A stretch of DNA of 64,000 bases from Campylobacter sp. MIT 21-1684 (GTDB taxonomy: Bacteria > Campylobacterota > Campylobacteria > Campylobacterales > Campylobacteraceae), in contig NZ_JAPHNA010000001.1 in the NCBI RefSeq assembly GCF_026241315.1, forward strand, positions 62,001 to 126,000. The letters run 5' to 3'. The notes beneath the pieces are model-generated. The model worked only from the letters and a program-made list of their open reading frames with translations, did no database searches and had not been told where the DNA came from. The translations under genes and the position numbers were made by a program. Positions within the stretch are counted from its first letter, which is position 1. Every line of letters starts with the position of its first letter. Of the stretch, positions 46,627-55,911 are shown piece after piece.

Positions 46627-47828
46627 TATTTATCAAGCCCATAAATTTCGTGCAAAGCTCTTACTGCAAGCTCTCCGTATTTTTCATTCACTATCATAGA
46701 AATTTTAATCTCGCTTGTAGAAATCATACCTATATTAATATTCTCTTGTGCCAAAGCTTTAAAAGCCTTAGCAGCTACTCCAGAATGTGATTTCATTCCA
46801 ACACCAACAACAGATACTTTTACCACAGCATTATCGCTTTCTATCACAGCCCCACTAGGTAAAATTTTTTGCATTAATTGTTTGGCTAATTCGAGTTCAT
46901 TTTCAGGTACAGTAAAACCTAAATTAGTCGCTCCATCAACACCTACATTTTGAATAATCATATCCACATTAATATTCTCTGCTGCCAAATTTGAAAAGAT
47001 CTCAGCTGCAATACCCGGTTTATCTTCTATATGCCTTAAAGTTATCCTCGCTTGATTCTTGTCTAAGGCTATCCCATTGACTAGAGCTTGTTCCATACTC
47101 TCCTCTTTCATAATCATAGTTCCTTTATTAGTATTAAAACTGCTTCTTGTTACAAGATTCACTTGAAGTTTTTTCGCCATTTCCACAGAACGATTTTGCA
47201 ACACTTTCGCCCCTAAACTTGCAAGCTCAAGCATTTCATCATAAGAAATTTTTTCAAGTTTCTTTGCCTTTGGCTCTATACGAGGATCGGTAGTATAAAC
47301 ACCATCTACATCAGTATAAATTTCACACAAATCAGCTTTTAAAGCTCCAGCCACAGCCACAGCACTTAAATCACTCCCCCCGCGTCCCAAAGTAGTTACA
47401 TCCCCGCTCTCATTAACTCCTTGAAAACCGGCTATAACAACTATTTTTCCTTGTTCAAGCTCATTTATAAGAGCACGGGTATCAATGAAAGAAATACGCG
47501 CCTTTGTAAAAACGCTATCAGTTACAATCCCGGCTTTTCTTCCAGAAAAAGACACAGCACTGTATCCTTTTTCATTTAAAGCTATCGACAAAAGTGCTGA
47601 AGTAACCCTTTCACCTGTACTTAAAAGCATATCCATATCTCTGCCACTTGGATTTTTACTAAAAAAATGCGCATCTTCAATAAGTCTGTTTGTTACCTCA
47701 CTCATAGCAGAAACTACAACGACAAGCTTATGCCCTTGCTTAGCACTTTCTATAATCCGTTTTGCAACAGCTTCAATACGTTCTAGGTTACCAACACTTG
47801 TGCCACCATATTTTTGGACTATAAGCAT
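46626..47828 (-). CDS. lysC: Aspartokinase
   Basis: 400-aa aspartate kinase, first step of lysine, threonine, methionine and diaminopimelate synthesis. The N-terminus VQKYGGTSVGNLERI is the kinase signature; TLGRGGSDLSAVAVA and YTDVDGVYTTDPRI mark the active site; two ACT domains follow (from about residue 265), for feedback by amino acids. The length fits the monofunctional LysC type. It starts where rppH ends. Confidence 0.96.
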   Translation of the reverse strand: MLIVQKYGGTSVGNLERIEAVAKRIIESAKQGHKLVVVVSAMSEVTNRLIEDAHFFSKNPSGRDMDMLLSTGERVTSALLSIALNEKGYSAVSFSGRKAGIVTDSVFTKARISFIDTRALINELEQGKIVVIAGFQGVNESGDVTTLGRGGSDLSAVAVAGALKADLCEIYTDVDGVYTTDPRIEPKAKKLEKISYDEMLELASLGAKVLQNRSVEMAKKLQVNLVTRSSFNTNKGTMIMKEESMEQALVNGIALDKNQARITLRHIEDKPGIAAEIFSNLAAENINVDMIIQNVGVDGATNLGFTVPENELELAKQLMQKILPSGAVIESDNAVVKVSVVGVGMKSHSGVAAKAFKALAQENINIGMISTSEIKISMIVNEKYGELAVRALHEIYGLDK

Positions 47829-48299
47829 TCAAATATATCCTTTCTCTTCAAAATATTTAAGCACTTTAATATAAATATTTCTTTTAAAATGTTTTACAAG
47901 GTCAAAAATTTGTTTCAATTCTACAAATTGATACGCATCAAATTCTGGATGCTTTGTATGAATATTAATTTTGGATTCGTGTTTTAAACGTACAAGAAAA
48001 TATTTTTGATTTTGTCCACTATAAGGCTGCATTTTTTCTGCTACTTTAACAGGAAAATTATAACTAAGCCATTGTGGATATTCAGCAATAATTTCAACCT
48101 CATCAGTACCTATCTCCTCTTTAAGCTCTCTCAACAAAGCACTCTTAACATCTTCGCCCTCATCAATTCCTCCCTGTGGGAATTGCCAAATATTTTCCAT
48201 ATCACTTCTTTTGGCTATGAAAATTTTGCATTCAAAAGGATAAGCACTTGAAAGAATGACAGCAGCAACATTAGGTCTGTATTTTTTTTCTTGTTTCAT
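47829..48299 (-). CDS. rppH: RppH-like Nudix RNA pyrophosphohydrolase
   Basis: 156 aa with a full Nudix box, GGIDEGEDVKSALLRELKEE then IGT (about residues 43-68), and the RppH-type YRPNVAAVILSS start and WQFPQGG. It removes pyrophosphate from mRNA 5' ends or hydrolyses dinucleoside polyphosphates; earlier named nudH/ialA (Cj0581). First gene of the long minus-strand run to cmoA. Confidence 0.92.
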   Translation of the reverse strand: MKQEKKYRPNVAAVILSSAYPFECKIFIAKRSDMENIWQFPQGGIDEGEDVKSALLRELKEEIGTDEVEIIAEYPQWLSYNFPVKVAEKMQPYSGQNQKYFLVRLKHESKINIHTKHPEFDAYQFVELKQIFDLVKHFKRNIYIKVLKYFEEKGYI

Positions 48300-48386
48300 T
48301 CTTTTCCTTGATTTTAGAATTCTATTTTAACCTAATTCAAATCAATTTTTTATTAAAATTATTCTATCTCTTAAAAAAGGTCTTCT

Positions 48387-49442
48387 GTGCATTTATATCT
48401 CCACATTCCCTTTTGCGAAAAGAAATGCCATTACTGTGCTTTTACCTCCTTGCAAAAAAGAGACTACGAAAAAGCTTATTTTGAAGCTTTGTATAAAGAT
48501 ATCAATTTTCAATTCACACAACATAAAATAGCAAAAAAGAGTATTCAAACAGTTTTTATAGGTGGAGGTACGCCAAGTGTAATACAAGTACAGCATTATG
48601 AAAAACTCTTCCATTTTTTAAATGATTTTCTTGCACACAATGCTGAACTTTCGATAGAAGCAAACCCAAATTCAAGCACCTTTTTATGGTTAAAAACACT
48701 GCGTGAATTTGGGATAAATCGTATTTCTTTTGGTATTCAAAGTTTCAATGAACAAAAACTTCATTTTTTAGGACGAATTCACAGCACACAAGAAATTTTT
48801 CACTGCATAGAAAATGCGTATAAAGCTGGATATAGAAATATCAATGCTGATCTGATTTATGATACAAAATTGGATACAAAAAAAATGCTGCATTTTGAAC
48901 TTGAACACTTGGCTCGATTGCAACCTTTATTAAGCCATATTAGTGCCTATTCACTCACTCTTGAACCAAACACTAAATTCGCAAAGAAAACACAGTTCAA
49001 AAAAAATGCTACAAATTTGATGAAGTACTATATAAAAGGTATTCAAAATTTAGGTTTTACTCAATATGAAATAAGCAATTTTGGCAAAAACTGTCAGCAT
49101 AATCTTGCATATTGGCAAGGAAAAGAATATCTTGGCTGTGGCTTGAGTGCGATAAGTTTTTACGATAAAAAACGTTTCTATACAGCAAAAAATTTAAAGC
49201 AGTATTTACAAAATCCTACTGCAAGAAATGTAGAACACTTAAACACTCAGGATTTGCATTTAGAACATCTTTTTTTAGGTTTAAGAAGTATTGTAGGTAT
49301 AGAAAAAAAAAGACTCAATCCGCAACAACTTACTAAAGCACAATTCCTCTGCAAATCAAAAAAACTTCTAGAAAAAAATGAAAGGTTTTATAATACAAAT
49401 TTCTTACTTAGCGATGAACTTGCTTTATATCTTTACCCATAA
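48387..49442 (+). CDS. hemW: HemW-type radical SAM protein
   Basis: 351 aa. The radical SAM cluster motif is PFCEKKCHYCAF (Cys 10, 14, 17), followed by VFIGGGTPSVI and ISFGIQSFNEQKL. CQHNLAYWQGKEYLGCGLSA is typical of HemW, a haem chaperone often misannotated as coproporphyrinogen dehydrogenase HemN. Start is GTG with AAAAGG 6 bases upstream. Cj0580c in C. jejuni. Confidence 0.9.
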   Translation: MHLYLHIPFCEKKCHYCAFTSLQKRDYEKAYFEALYKDINFQFTQHKIAKKSIQTVFIGGGTPSVIQVQHYEKLFHFLNDFLAHNAELSIEANPNSSTFLWLKTLREFGINRISFGIQSFNEQKLHFLGRIHSTQEIFHCIENAYKAGYRNINADLIYDTKLDTKKMLHFELEHLARLQPLLSHISAYSLTLEPNTKFAKKTQFKKNATNLMKYYIKGIQNLGFTQYEISNFGKNCQHNLAYWQGKEYLGCGLSAISFYDKKRFYTAKNLKQYLQNPTARNVEHLNTQDLHLEHLFLGLRSIVGIEKKRLNPQQLTKAQFLCKSKKLLEKNERFYNTNFLLSDELALYLYP

Positions 49443-49517
49443 AAATATGCAAAATTAAGTATTTTTTTGTACAATTATCCATCAACAAAAACTTCGATGC
49501 TGGAAAATGGTGAAAGA

Positions 49518-49880
49518 ATGGGTATTAGTGAAATTTTAGTAATTCTCATTGTTGCAATTTTAGTTTTAGGACCTGACAAACTTCCTGATGCTATTATACA
49601 AGCAGCCAAATTACTAAAAATACTAAAACGCAATATAGACGAAGCAAAATCAAGCATAGAAAAAGAACTAAGAATTGACGAACTTAAAAATGAAACTCAA
49701 AAATATAAAGACGAATTGGCAAATGCCAATGAAAATATACGAAAAAAATTGAGTTTTGAAGAATTTGATGATTTAAAAAAAGATATTCTTAACAAAACAA
49801 AACCAACTTTAACTTTTGACTCTTCTAATGAACAAACAGATACTGATACAACACAGGGTGAAAAAAAAGAAAATGTTTGA
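49518..49880 (+). CDS. tatB: TatB, twin-arginine translocase subunit
   Basis: 120 aa: an N-terminal hydrophobic helix (GISEILVILIVAILVLGPDK), then an amphipathic helix and a charged, disordered tail, the TatB layout. The frame is open to 49467, but MGISEI with GGTGAAAG upstream fits the family start. Equals Cj0579c. With TatC it forms the receptor for folded proteins with RR signal peptides. Confidence 0.92.
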   Translation: MGISEILVILIVAILVLGPDKLPDAIIQAAKLLKILKRNIDEAKSSIEKELRIDELKNETQKYKDELANANENIRKKLSFEEFDDLKKDILNKTKPTLTFDSSNEQTDTDTTQGEKKENV

Positions 49881-50607
49881 AGAATTACGACCTCATTTAG
49901 TAGAATTAAGAAAACGAATTTTTATCAGCTTTTCTTGTGTAATAGTACTCTTTTTTCTCTGTTTTGCTTTTAACGAATATATCCTAAATGTCTTAAAAAA
50001 ACCGGTAGAAGCGGTTTTGCCAGAAGTTTCAAAACAAATCACTTTTGTTGAACTTCAAGAGCCTTTATTTACAGCAATGAAAGTTTCATTTTTTACAGCT
50101 TTTCTCATTTCTTTACCTGTTATTTTTTGGCAATTTTGGAAATTCGTAGCACCGGGTCTTTATGAAAATGAAAAAAAACTTGTTATACCTTTTGTAAGCT
50201 TTGCAAGTTTTATGTTTGCTTTAGGCGTTGTGTTTTGCTATTTTATAGTCATTCCTTTGGCTTTTAAATTTTTAATTGATTTTGGAGTACAAACACAGGA
50301 TTTCAAACCTCTTATCAGCATAGGTTTATATGTGAGCTTTTTTACAAAACTTGTACTAGCTTTTGGACTTGCTTTTGAAATGCCTGTGCTTACTTTTTTC
50401 TTTTCAAAACTTGGACTTATTGATGATGCTTTTTTAAAAAAACATTTTCGTGTAGCTGTACTTGTACTTTTCATCTTTTCGGCAATGATGACTCCACCTG
50501 ATATTATCTCACAATTTCTTATGGCAATACCTCTTTGTGGGCTTTATGGACTTTCAATCCTCATAGCAAGCAAAATCAATCCAGCACAAAAAGAGGATAA
50601 TGGATAA
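49873..50607 (+). CDS. tatC: TatC, twin-arginine translocase core subunit
   Basis: 244-aa protein with six membrane segments; marks are LRPHLVELRKRIF at the N-terminus, PVIFWQFWKFVAPGLYENEKK, and FGLAFEMPVLTFF. TatC binds the twin-arginine signal. The ATG at 49873 overlaps tatB by 8 bases; the open frame to 49816 is only the tatB tail. Overlaps queA by 8 bases. Confidence 0.96.
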   Translation: MFEELRPHLVELRKRIFISFSCVIVLFFLCFAFNEYILNVLKKPVEAVLPEVSKQITFVELQEPLFTAMKVSFFTAFLISLPVIFWQFWKFVAPGLYENEKKLVIPFVSFASFMFALGVVFCYFIVIPLAFKFLIDFGVQTQDFKPLISIGLYVSFFTKLVLAFGLAFEMPVLTFFFSKLGLIDDAFLKKHFRVAVLVLFIFSAMMTPPDIISQFLMAIPLCGLYGLSILIASKINPAQKEDNG

Positions 50608-51619
50608 AAACCTTCTACTCTCAAGCTATGATTATTATTTACCTAGCGAACTTATAGCCTTCTATCCTGCTTCTCCAAAAGAAAAAGCCCGTTTGCTTGT
50701 ATATGAAAGAAAAACGCAAAAAATAACACATAGTACTTTTGAATATTTGCAAGATTTTTTGCCACCTTGCGCTATCGTTTTAAACGACACAAAAGTTATT
50801 AAAGCACGAATTTATGGGCATAAGAAAAGTGGAGGTGTAATAGAACTTTTTGTACATTCAGCCCTTGCTGATTCAAATTTTCTTGTTCAAATTAAAGGGA
50901 GAGTCAAAAAAGGAGAATTTCTCTTTTTTGAACAAACTTTACAAGCTGAAGTTATAGAACTTTTAGAAAATGGAATGAGGAGAGTACGTTTTTGGCAAAA
51001 TGGCGTAGTGCTTCAAGCAAACCAACTCTACGCACTTTTAGAACACATAGGACACCTTCCTTTACCTCCCTATATTAAAAGAAAAGACGAACAAAGCGAT
51101 CTAAAAGATTATCAAAGCGTTTTTGCGAAAAATTTAGGCGCTATCGCTGCACCTACTGCGAGTTTGCATTTTAGTCAAGAACTGCTTGAAAAACTTTCTA
51201 AAAAACACGAAATTCATTTTTTAACCCTGCATATAGGTGCAGGAACATTTAAGAAAGTGGAATGCAACAATATAATATCACATAAAATGCATAGTGAATT
51301 TTTTATCTTAAATCAAAAAACAGCTGATCTCATTGATTCAGCAACACCGATCTTAGGAATAGGCACAACAGTAACACGTACTATTGAATACTATGCAAGA
51401 ACTAGCTTGAAAGAAGGATTTTGTGATTTGTTTTTACATCCTCACAATAAAATACTAAGGCAAAACTATCTTCTGACAAATTTCCATTTGCCAAAATCAA
51501 CGCTGATTATGCTTGTTTGCGCCTTTATAGGGCGCAAACAGTGCCTAAAACTCTACGAACTTGCAATACAAGAAAAATACCGTTTCTATTCTTATGGCGA
51601 TGCTATGCTTGTCTTATGA
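50600..51619 (+). CDS. queA: QueA, S-adenosylmethionine:tRNA ribosyltransferase-isomerase
   Basis: 339 aa. QueA turns 7-aminomethyl-7-deazaguanine in tRNA into epoxyqueuosine using SAM as ribosyl donor. Marks: YDYYLPSELIAFYPA, IVLNDTKVIKARIYG, IAAPTASLHFS, THIGAGTF-like region (LHIGAGTFKKV), and NFHLPKSTLIMLV. Converges on mrdA with only one base between stops. Confidence 0.95.
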   Translation: MDKNLLLSSYDYYLPSELIAFYPASPKEKARLLVYERKTQKITHSTFEYLQDFLPPCAIVLNDTKVIKARIYGHKKSGGVIELFVHSALADSNFLVQIKGRVKKGEFLFFEQTLQAEVIELLENGMRRVRFWQNGVVLQANQLYALLEHIGHLPLPPYIKRKDEQSDLKDYQSVFAKNLGAIAAPTASLHFSQELLEKLSKKHEIHFLTLHIGAGTFKKVECNNIISHKMHSEFFILNQKTADLIDSATPILGIGTTVTRTIEYYARTSLKEGFCDLFLHPHNKILRQNYLLTNFHLPKSTLIMLVCAFIGRKQCLKLYELAIQEKYRFYSYGDAMLVL

Positions 51620-51620
51620 G

Positions 51621-53399
51621 CTACTTAAAATAACCAAGCTCTGCCATTTTTCGATAAATTTGTGCCGTAGCCTGACCTGCACTAATAGTTCTTCCACCGT
51701 GTTCAATCAAAACAGTTACAACATAAGCAGGTGCATTATAAGGTGCATAAGAAGTAAGCCAAGCGTGTGAGCGTGTGTAATATTCAAGCTGTGTTTCATC
51801 AACCCTATTTTTATCTGCTTGAGAAAAACCTATAACTTGAGCTGTACCTGTTTTGGCTGCAACTTTAACCGGGAGATTATGAAGATACCGATATGCCGTT
51901 CCTCCTTGTTCATTTGCGACAGCTTGCATAGCATCGCGTATATAAGGGAGTTGGCTTTTTTCAAAGAGAGTGAAAATATCTCTGTTTGTCTCATTCTTGT
52001 CTGTATGCTTTAGAAAATGAGGTATTACCTCTGCACCCTTAGCAATATTTGCCGTATATTTGGCAATTTGCATAGGAGTTACTAAAAAATTTCCTTGTCC
52101 TATGGCTGTGTTAAGTGTTTCACCTTGATACCAAGGTTGTTTAAACCTCTGTATTTTCCACTCTCTGCTTGGAACAACACCTACAAATTCATTTGGCAAA
52201 TCAACCCCTGTTTTTGCTCCAAAACCTACACGACCCAAAGTTTGACTTATCAAATCAATACCAACACTTAAGCCCCCTTCATAAAAATAAATATCGCAAC
52301 TTTCTTTTATAGCGTGCCTTAAATCAACATATCCGTGTCCATTTCTATTCCAACATCTAAATTTTCTTCCACCAAATTCAAAATTTCCATCACAATAAAA
52401 ACTTGTGCGCGGATTAATAGAATGCGAGTTAAACAAAGCTAATCCTACACCCATTTTTACAACAGAACCTGGCGGATACAATCCATTGACAAGTTTATTA
52501 GTAAAAGGATGGTCTAAATTATTCGACAATTCGCTCCATTCTTTAACAGAAATTCCTGTAACAAAAGCATTGATATCATACTCTGGAAAACTTCCAGCAG
52601 CTAGAATTTCGCCATTATTACTATCCATTACAATGACAGAACCAACATTTCCATCAAACAATTCCGCTATAAAAGATTGAAGTCTAATATCTAAACTTAG
52701 CCGTATATCTTGAGAATTTGCTTGAGTATAAGAAAGCTGCTCAACTTCCTTATTAAAAGCATTTACCTTATAAACTCGTACGCCTTTTTGTCCTTGTAAA
52801 ATATCATTATAATACCTTTCTATACCGCTTTTCCCAGTATAATTAGTAAGTTTTGCAATTTCATTTTCACTGACATCTTCAAGATTAGCCTTACCAACAT
52901 AGCCTATGATATGAGATGCCAAATTTCCAAAGGGATATTTTCTTTTCACGGTAGGCTCTATACGTATATTTTCATTGAAACTAAGTTCTGAAAAATGCGG
53001 TATCATTAAATCATAAGTAATAAAATCTACAACAGGGATAAAATTTTGATTATAATAGGAATCGTTTCTTTGGTAATTTCTTGCCAAAACAGATACATTT
53101 AAATCAGGAAAAAGTTCAACAAGCCTTTGAAGTTCTCTATCTAAAATGTCTTTATTTGCCTTTTTAATACTTAAATAAGGTTTTATAGAAATGTTAAAAC
53201 CCAAATCATTAACAGCCAAAAGCGTACCATTTCTATCAAAAATTTGCCCACGAATAGGAGCAAGAAATTCTGTTTTAATTGCATTTTGATTCGCAAGTTC
53301 TTCATAATAAACGTTTGATTTTATACTAAGATAATACACTCTGCTCAACAAGAAGATAAAAAAAAACAAAATAAAGGCCACAACCAAACGCATTCTCAT
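51621..53399 (-). CDS. mrdA: Penicillin-binding protein 2 (MrdA, elongation transpeptidase)
   Basis: 592-aa class B PBP: one N-terminal TM (residues 1-20), a dimerisation domain and a transpeptidase domain with SxxK in PPGSVVKM (about residue 305), SCD as the second motif (ESCDIYFYEGG, the PBP2 form) and KTGT in AAKTGTAQV. It crosslinks lateral wall and sets rod or helical shape. Pairs with the mreD-like gene directly upstream. Equals Cj0652. Confidence 0.94.
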   Translation of the reverse strand: MRMRLVVAFILFFFIFLLSRVYYLSIKSNVYYEELANQNAIKTEFLAPIRGQIFDRNGTLLAVNDLGFNISIKPYLSIKKANKDILDRELQRLVELFPDLNVSVLARNYQRNDSYYNQNFIPVVDFITYDLMIPHFSELSFNENIRIEPTVKRKYPFGNLASHIIGYVGKANLEDVSENEIAKLTNYTGKSGIERYYNDILQGQKGVRVYKVNAFNKEVEQLSYTQANSQDIRLSLDIRLQSFIAELFDGNVGSVIVMDSNNGEILAAGSFPEYDINAFVTGISVKEWSELSNNLDHPFTNKLVNGLYPPGSVVKMGVGLALFNSHSINPRTSFYCDGNFEFGGRKFRCWNRNGHGYVDLRHAIKESCDIYFYEGGLSVGIDLISQTLGRVGFGAKTGVDLPNEFVGVVPSREWKIQRFKQPWYQGETLNTAIGQGNFLVTPMQIAKYTANIAKGAEVIPHFLKHTDKNETNRDIFTLFEKSQLPYIRDAMQAVANEQGGTAYRYLHNLPVKVAAKTGTAQVIGFSQADKNRVDETQLEYYTRSHAWLTSYAPYNAPAYVVTVLIEHGGRTISAGQATAQIYRKMAELGYFK

Positions 53400-53884
53400 T
53401 GCATTTTGCCTCTAAATATAATATAAGCAAGCAAAGATTCAACTAAAAGAGAAAAAACAAAAGACAAAGCAAACATTTTCATCTCTTCGTTATTCATATA
53501 AGTAAAAGTTCTATCGACTATAAAAATCAAGGCATAAGTACAAAGTACAAAAATAACAGAAATAAACTTGCCTATTTTTAAATTTGTTTTAATCCAATCG
53601 GCAAAGGCATAATAAAAAATAAAAAAAGCTATCCAAGAAGAAAAAACAAAAAAACCATAAGTAATATCAGTAAAAAACAAAAAAAATAAAGAAAAATACC
53701 ATCTAAAATCAAACTTATTATATGTTTTTTCCTTTTCCTTAAAAAGAAAAAACATATAGCAAAAAAATATACCATAAAGCGGAGGAGTTGAGAGAAAAAC
53801 TGAACTAAGAACTTGATAGAGAATAAAAATAAAACCTAAAAATATATAAGTCCCATTCAATTTTAATTTATAATCAGCTTTCAT
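53396..53884 (-). CDS. MreD-like integral membrane protein
   Basis: 162 aa with five hydrophobic segments and few charged loops. Position directly before mrdA and the size suggest MreD, a rod-shape protein, but MreD is poorly conserved and no diagnostic motif is visible. Overlaps mrdA by 4 bases (C. jejuni Cj0651). Confidence 0.65.
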   Translation of the reverse strand: MKADYKLKLNGTYIFLGFIFILYQVLSSVFLSTPPLYGIFFCYMFFLFKEKEKTYNKFDFRWYFSLFFLFFTDITYGFFVFSSWIAFFIFYYAFADWIKTNLKIGKFISVIFVLCTYALIFIVDRTFTYMNNEEMKMFALSFVFSLLVESLLAYIIFRGKMQ

Positions 53885-54475
53885 TTATACCGCCAATACT
53901 TGATTAAAAATTTCAAGCTCTAATCTCTCAAAGCCACTTTTATGTAAATTTGAAACCAAAATAGCATCTGGAAATTCATTTTTAAGTTTTGTCTTTTGGC
54001 TTTGAGAAAGTTTATCACTTTTTGTAAAAACTTTCAAAATTTTTTGGTCATTTCGCAAAAAACCTTGTAAATACGAATCAACACTTCTATCTAATTCTAA
54101 ATTCTGATGTCTTGAATCAATAAGATGTATAAAAAGTTTTATCGAAGTACGTAGCTTAAGGAATTCATCTAAATTTTTATTCCAAAGTGCTTTCACATTT
54201 TTACTCACCTTTGCATAACCAAAACCTGGTAAATCAATAAAATGCAAAAAAAAATTCTCTCCATCTTTCTCGCATACAAGTTTAAAAAAATTAATAAGCT
54301 GTGTTTTTCCCGGAGTAGAGGAACTTTTGGCAAGTTTCTTTTGTTTGCAAAGAGAGTTAATAAGCGAACTTTTACCAACATTAGAACGTCCTAAAAATGC
54401 CACTTCGCTAAATTGAGAAGGAAAATTTGGATCAAATTTTGGCAATGAAACGACAAAATGGGCTTGTAATATCAT
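53885..54475 (-). CDS. ysxC: YsxC/EngB ribosome-biogenesis GTPase
   Basis: 196-aa TrmE-Era-type GTPase for 50S assembly. G1 GRSNVGKSSLIN (residues 29-40), G2 SSTPGKTQLINFF, G3 DLPGFGYAKVS, G4 TKSDKLS, all with YsxC-type spacing. Overlaps lptA by 4 bases. Confidence 0.95.
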   Translation of the reverse strand: MILQAHFVVSLPKFDPNFPSQFSEVAFLGRSNVGKSSLINSLCKQKKLAKSSSTPGKTQLINFFKLVCEKDGENFFLHFIDLPGFGYAKVSKNVKALWNKNLDEFLKLRTSIKLFIHLIDSRHQNLELDRSVDSYLQGFLRNDQKILKVFTKSDKLSQSQKTKLKNEFPDAILVSNLHKSGFERLELEIFNQVLAV

Positions 54476-54933
54476 TTTTGCCCTAAATCAAAAACGAAAC
54501 GAGCAGGTTTTTCATTTGTACTTTCAACCTTATAAACACCATTTTTTCTGTCTATAATAATCTTTTCTCCATACAATTTTTTATTGCTTTGCATTTCATT
54601 AATATAACCATTTCCATTAATCTCATAACTGTCATCAGCGACTTTATACACAAATTTATCTCCGCTTCCTTTATAGGTTTTTCCTTTCAACACAATTTCA
54701 AATCTGGCTCCTTGTATTGCTTCATACCGAATAGGCTTACGTTGTGAATCTGTAAAAATGATAAGCTTTTCAGAATGTAATACATCATCACCTCTCTTCA
54801 CTTTTACATTTCCGCTTAAGATACTTTCGCCTTTGTTTTCATCAGAATAAAAATTTAAAGCTTTTACTTCTATTTGTGTAGCTAAAGAGAGATTAACGCA
54901 CATTAAAAATACAACTATTCTACTTGCAACCAC
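54472..54933 (-). CDS. lptA: LptA, periplasmic LPS/LOS transport protein
   Basis: 153-aa OstA-domain protein with a signal peptide (residues 1-19, LSLAT end) and a beta-jellyroll run (GESILSGNVKVKRGDDVLHS). It bridges inner and outer membranes in lipooligosaccharide transport. Paired with lptC just upstream; overlap 19 bases. Confidence 0.88.
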   Translation of the reverse strand: MVASRIVVFLMCVNLSLATQIEVKALNFYSDENKGESILSGNVKVKRGDDVLHSEKLIIFTDSQRKPIRYEAIQGARFEIVLKGKTYKGSGDKFVYKVADDSYEINGNGYINEMQSNKKLYGEKIIIDRKNGVYKVESTNEKPARFVFDLGQK

Positions 54934-55430
54934 GCATCTACTCCTTGAATTTTTAAAATTTTATTTTCCAAATCATACTTTAGAGTACTTCCGTTAATAG
55001 CGCTTCCATTAACAAGGGCTTTAAATCCAACATCAGTGTTTAGAATTTTTTTCTTTGGAAAATACTCTACTTTTTGACTAAAAAATTGCAGCTCATCAAT
55101 TCCCCTATAAACAACATCTCCTTGAAACAGAACTTTGTTGAAGTTTTCATTACTTACTTCGAGACTTTTTGCACTAAGATTAAAATCTAAATTAAAGGTT
55201 TTAAAATCTTCAAAAACATCTTTATCGCTATAACGAATCCACGAATTAGCTTCATAATATGATTTGATAAATGTAGTGTTTAACTCATAAGCTTTTAATG
55301 AATTTGCTTCAATATTTTTAAAATCTAAAGAATAAGATTTAATATCTAAAAAATAAGGGTTTTGTAAACCCAAAATAGTAAAACTTATTGTAAATAAAGC
55401 AACCAAAATCGCAAAAATCTTTAAAGCCAA
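54915..55430 (-). CDS. lptC: LptC-like LPS/LOS export protein
   Basis: 171 aa with one N-terminal TM (IFAILVALFTISFTILGLQ) and a periplasmic beta-rich domain (FNKVLFQGDVVYRG). Bitopic topology and adjacency to lptA and kdsC, as in many Gram-negatives, support LptC. Similarity by motif alone is modest. Confidence 0.78.
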   Translation of the reverse strand: MALKIFAILVALFTISFTILGLQNPYFLDIKSYSLDFKNIEANSLKAYELNTTFIKSYYEANSWIRYSDKDVFEDFKTFNLDFNLSAKSLEVSNENFNKVLFQGDVVYRGIDELQFFSQKVEYFPKKKILNTDVGFKALVNGSAINGSTLKYDLENKILKIQGVDAWLQVE

Positions 55431-55909
55431 AGCCTATCCCATTCTTTTTTCATACCATTTTTTTTAATGATATATTCTATCATTTCTGCTACGGCTGAAT
55501 GCCCACCCTTTTTGCTTAGAACAACATCTACTTTTAAATCTTTATGCCCATCTTTTGGTTTAAAACTCAAGCCCACCTCCTCAAGCAAGGCTTTATCATT
55601 ATAATAATCACCAATAGCAGCACACTGTTCAAAACTAAGACCAAGTTTCTTCACAATTTCCTTAGCACACGTCAATTTATCTTTAATTCCTTGATATAAG
55701 AATTCTATTTTCAAATCCTTAGCTCTTTGCTCTACACAAGGACAGATACGACCTGTTATAATAGCTACCTTTTTTCCAAGTTTAATCCAAGCTTCAAGAG
55801 CTGCGCCATCTTTTACATCAAATTCTTTTATACTTTTCTTATCGCTTGTATAAACAATCTTTCCATCAGTCAAACAACCGTCAACATCTAAAAATAAAAG
55901 CTCTATCAT
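55421..55909 (-). CDS. kdsC: KdsC, Kdo-8-phosphate phosphatase
   Basis: 162-aa C0-type HAD phosphatase that makes Kdo for the LOS core. Catalytic motif FLDVDGCLTDGKIVY at the N-terminus, GRICPCVEQRAKDL in the middle and AIGDYYNDKALLEEVGLS (metal Asp). The absence of a cap domain fits KdsC. Next to lptC-lptA, a sensible LOS grouping. Confidence 0.9.
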   Translation of the reverse strand: MIELLFLDVDGCLTDGKIVYTSDKKSIKEFDVKDGAALEAWIKLGKKVAIITGRICPCVEQRAKDLKIEFLYQGIKDKLTCAKEIVKKLGLSFEQCAAIGDYYNDKALLEEVGLSFKPKDGHKDLKVDVVLSKKGGHSAVAEMIEYIIKKNGMKKEWDRLWL

Positions 55910-55911
55910 TC

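Noticed and set aside
47376-47381. C6 run in lysC as a switch
   Set aside because: Encodes the conserved RGGSD active-site loop, in frame and short.
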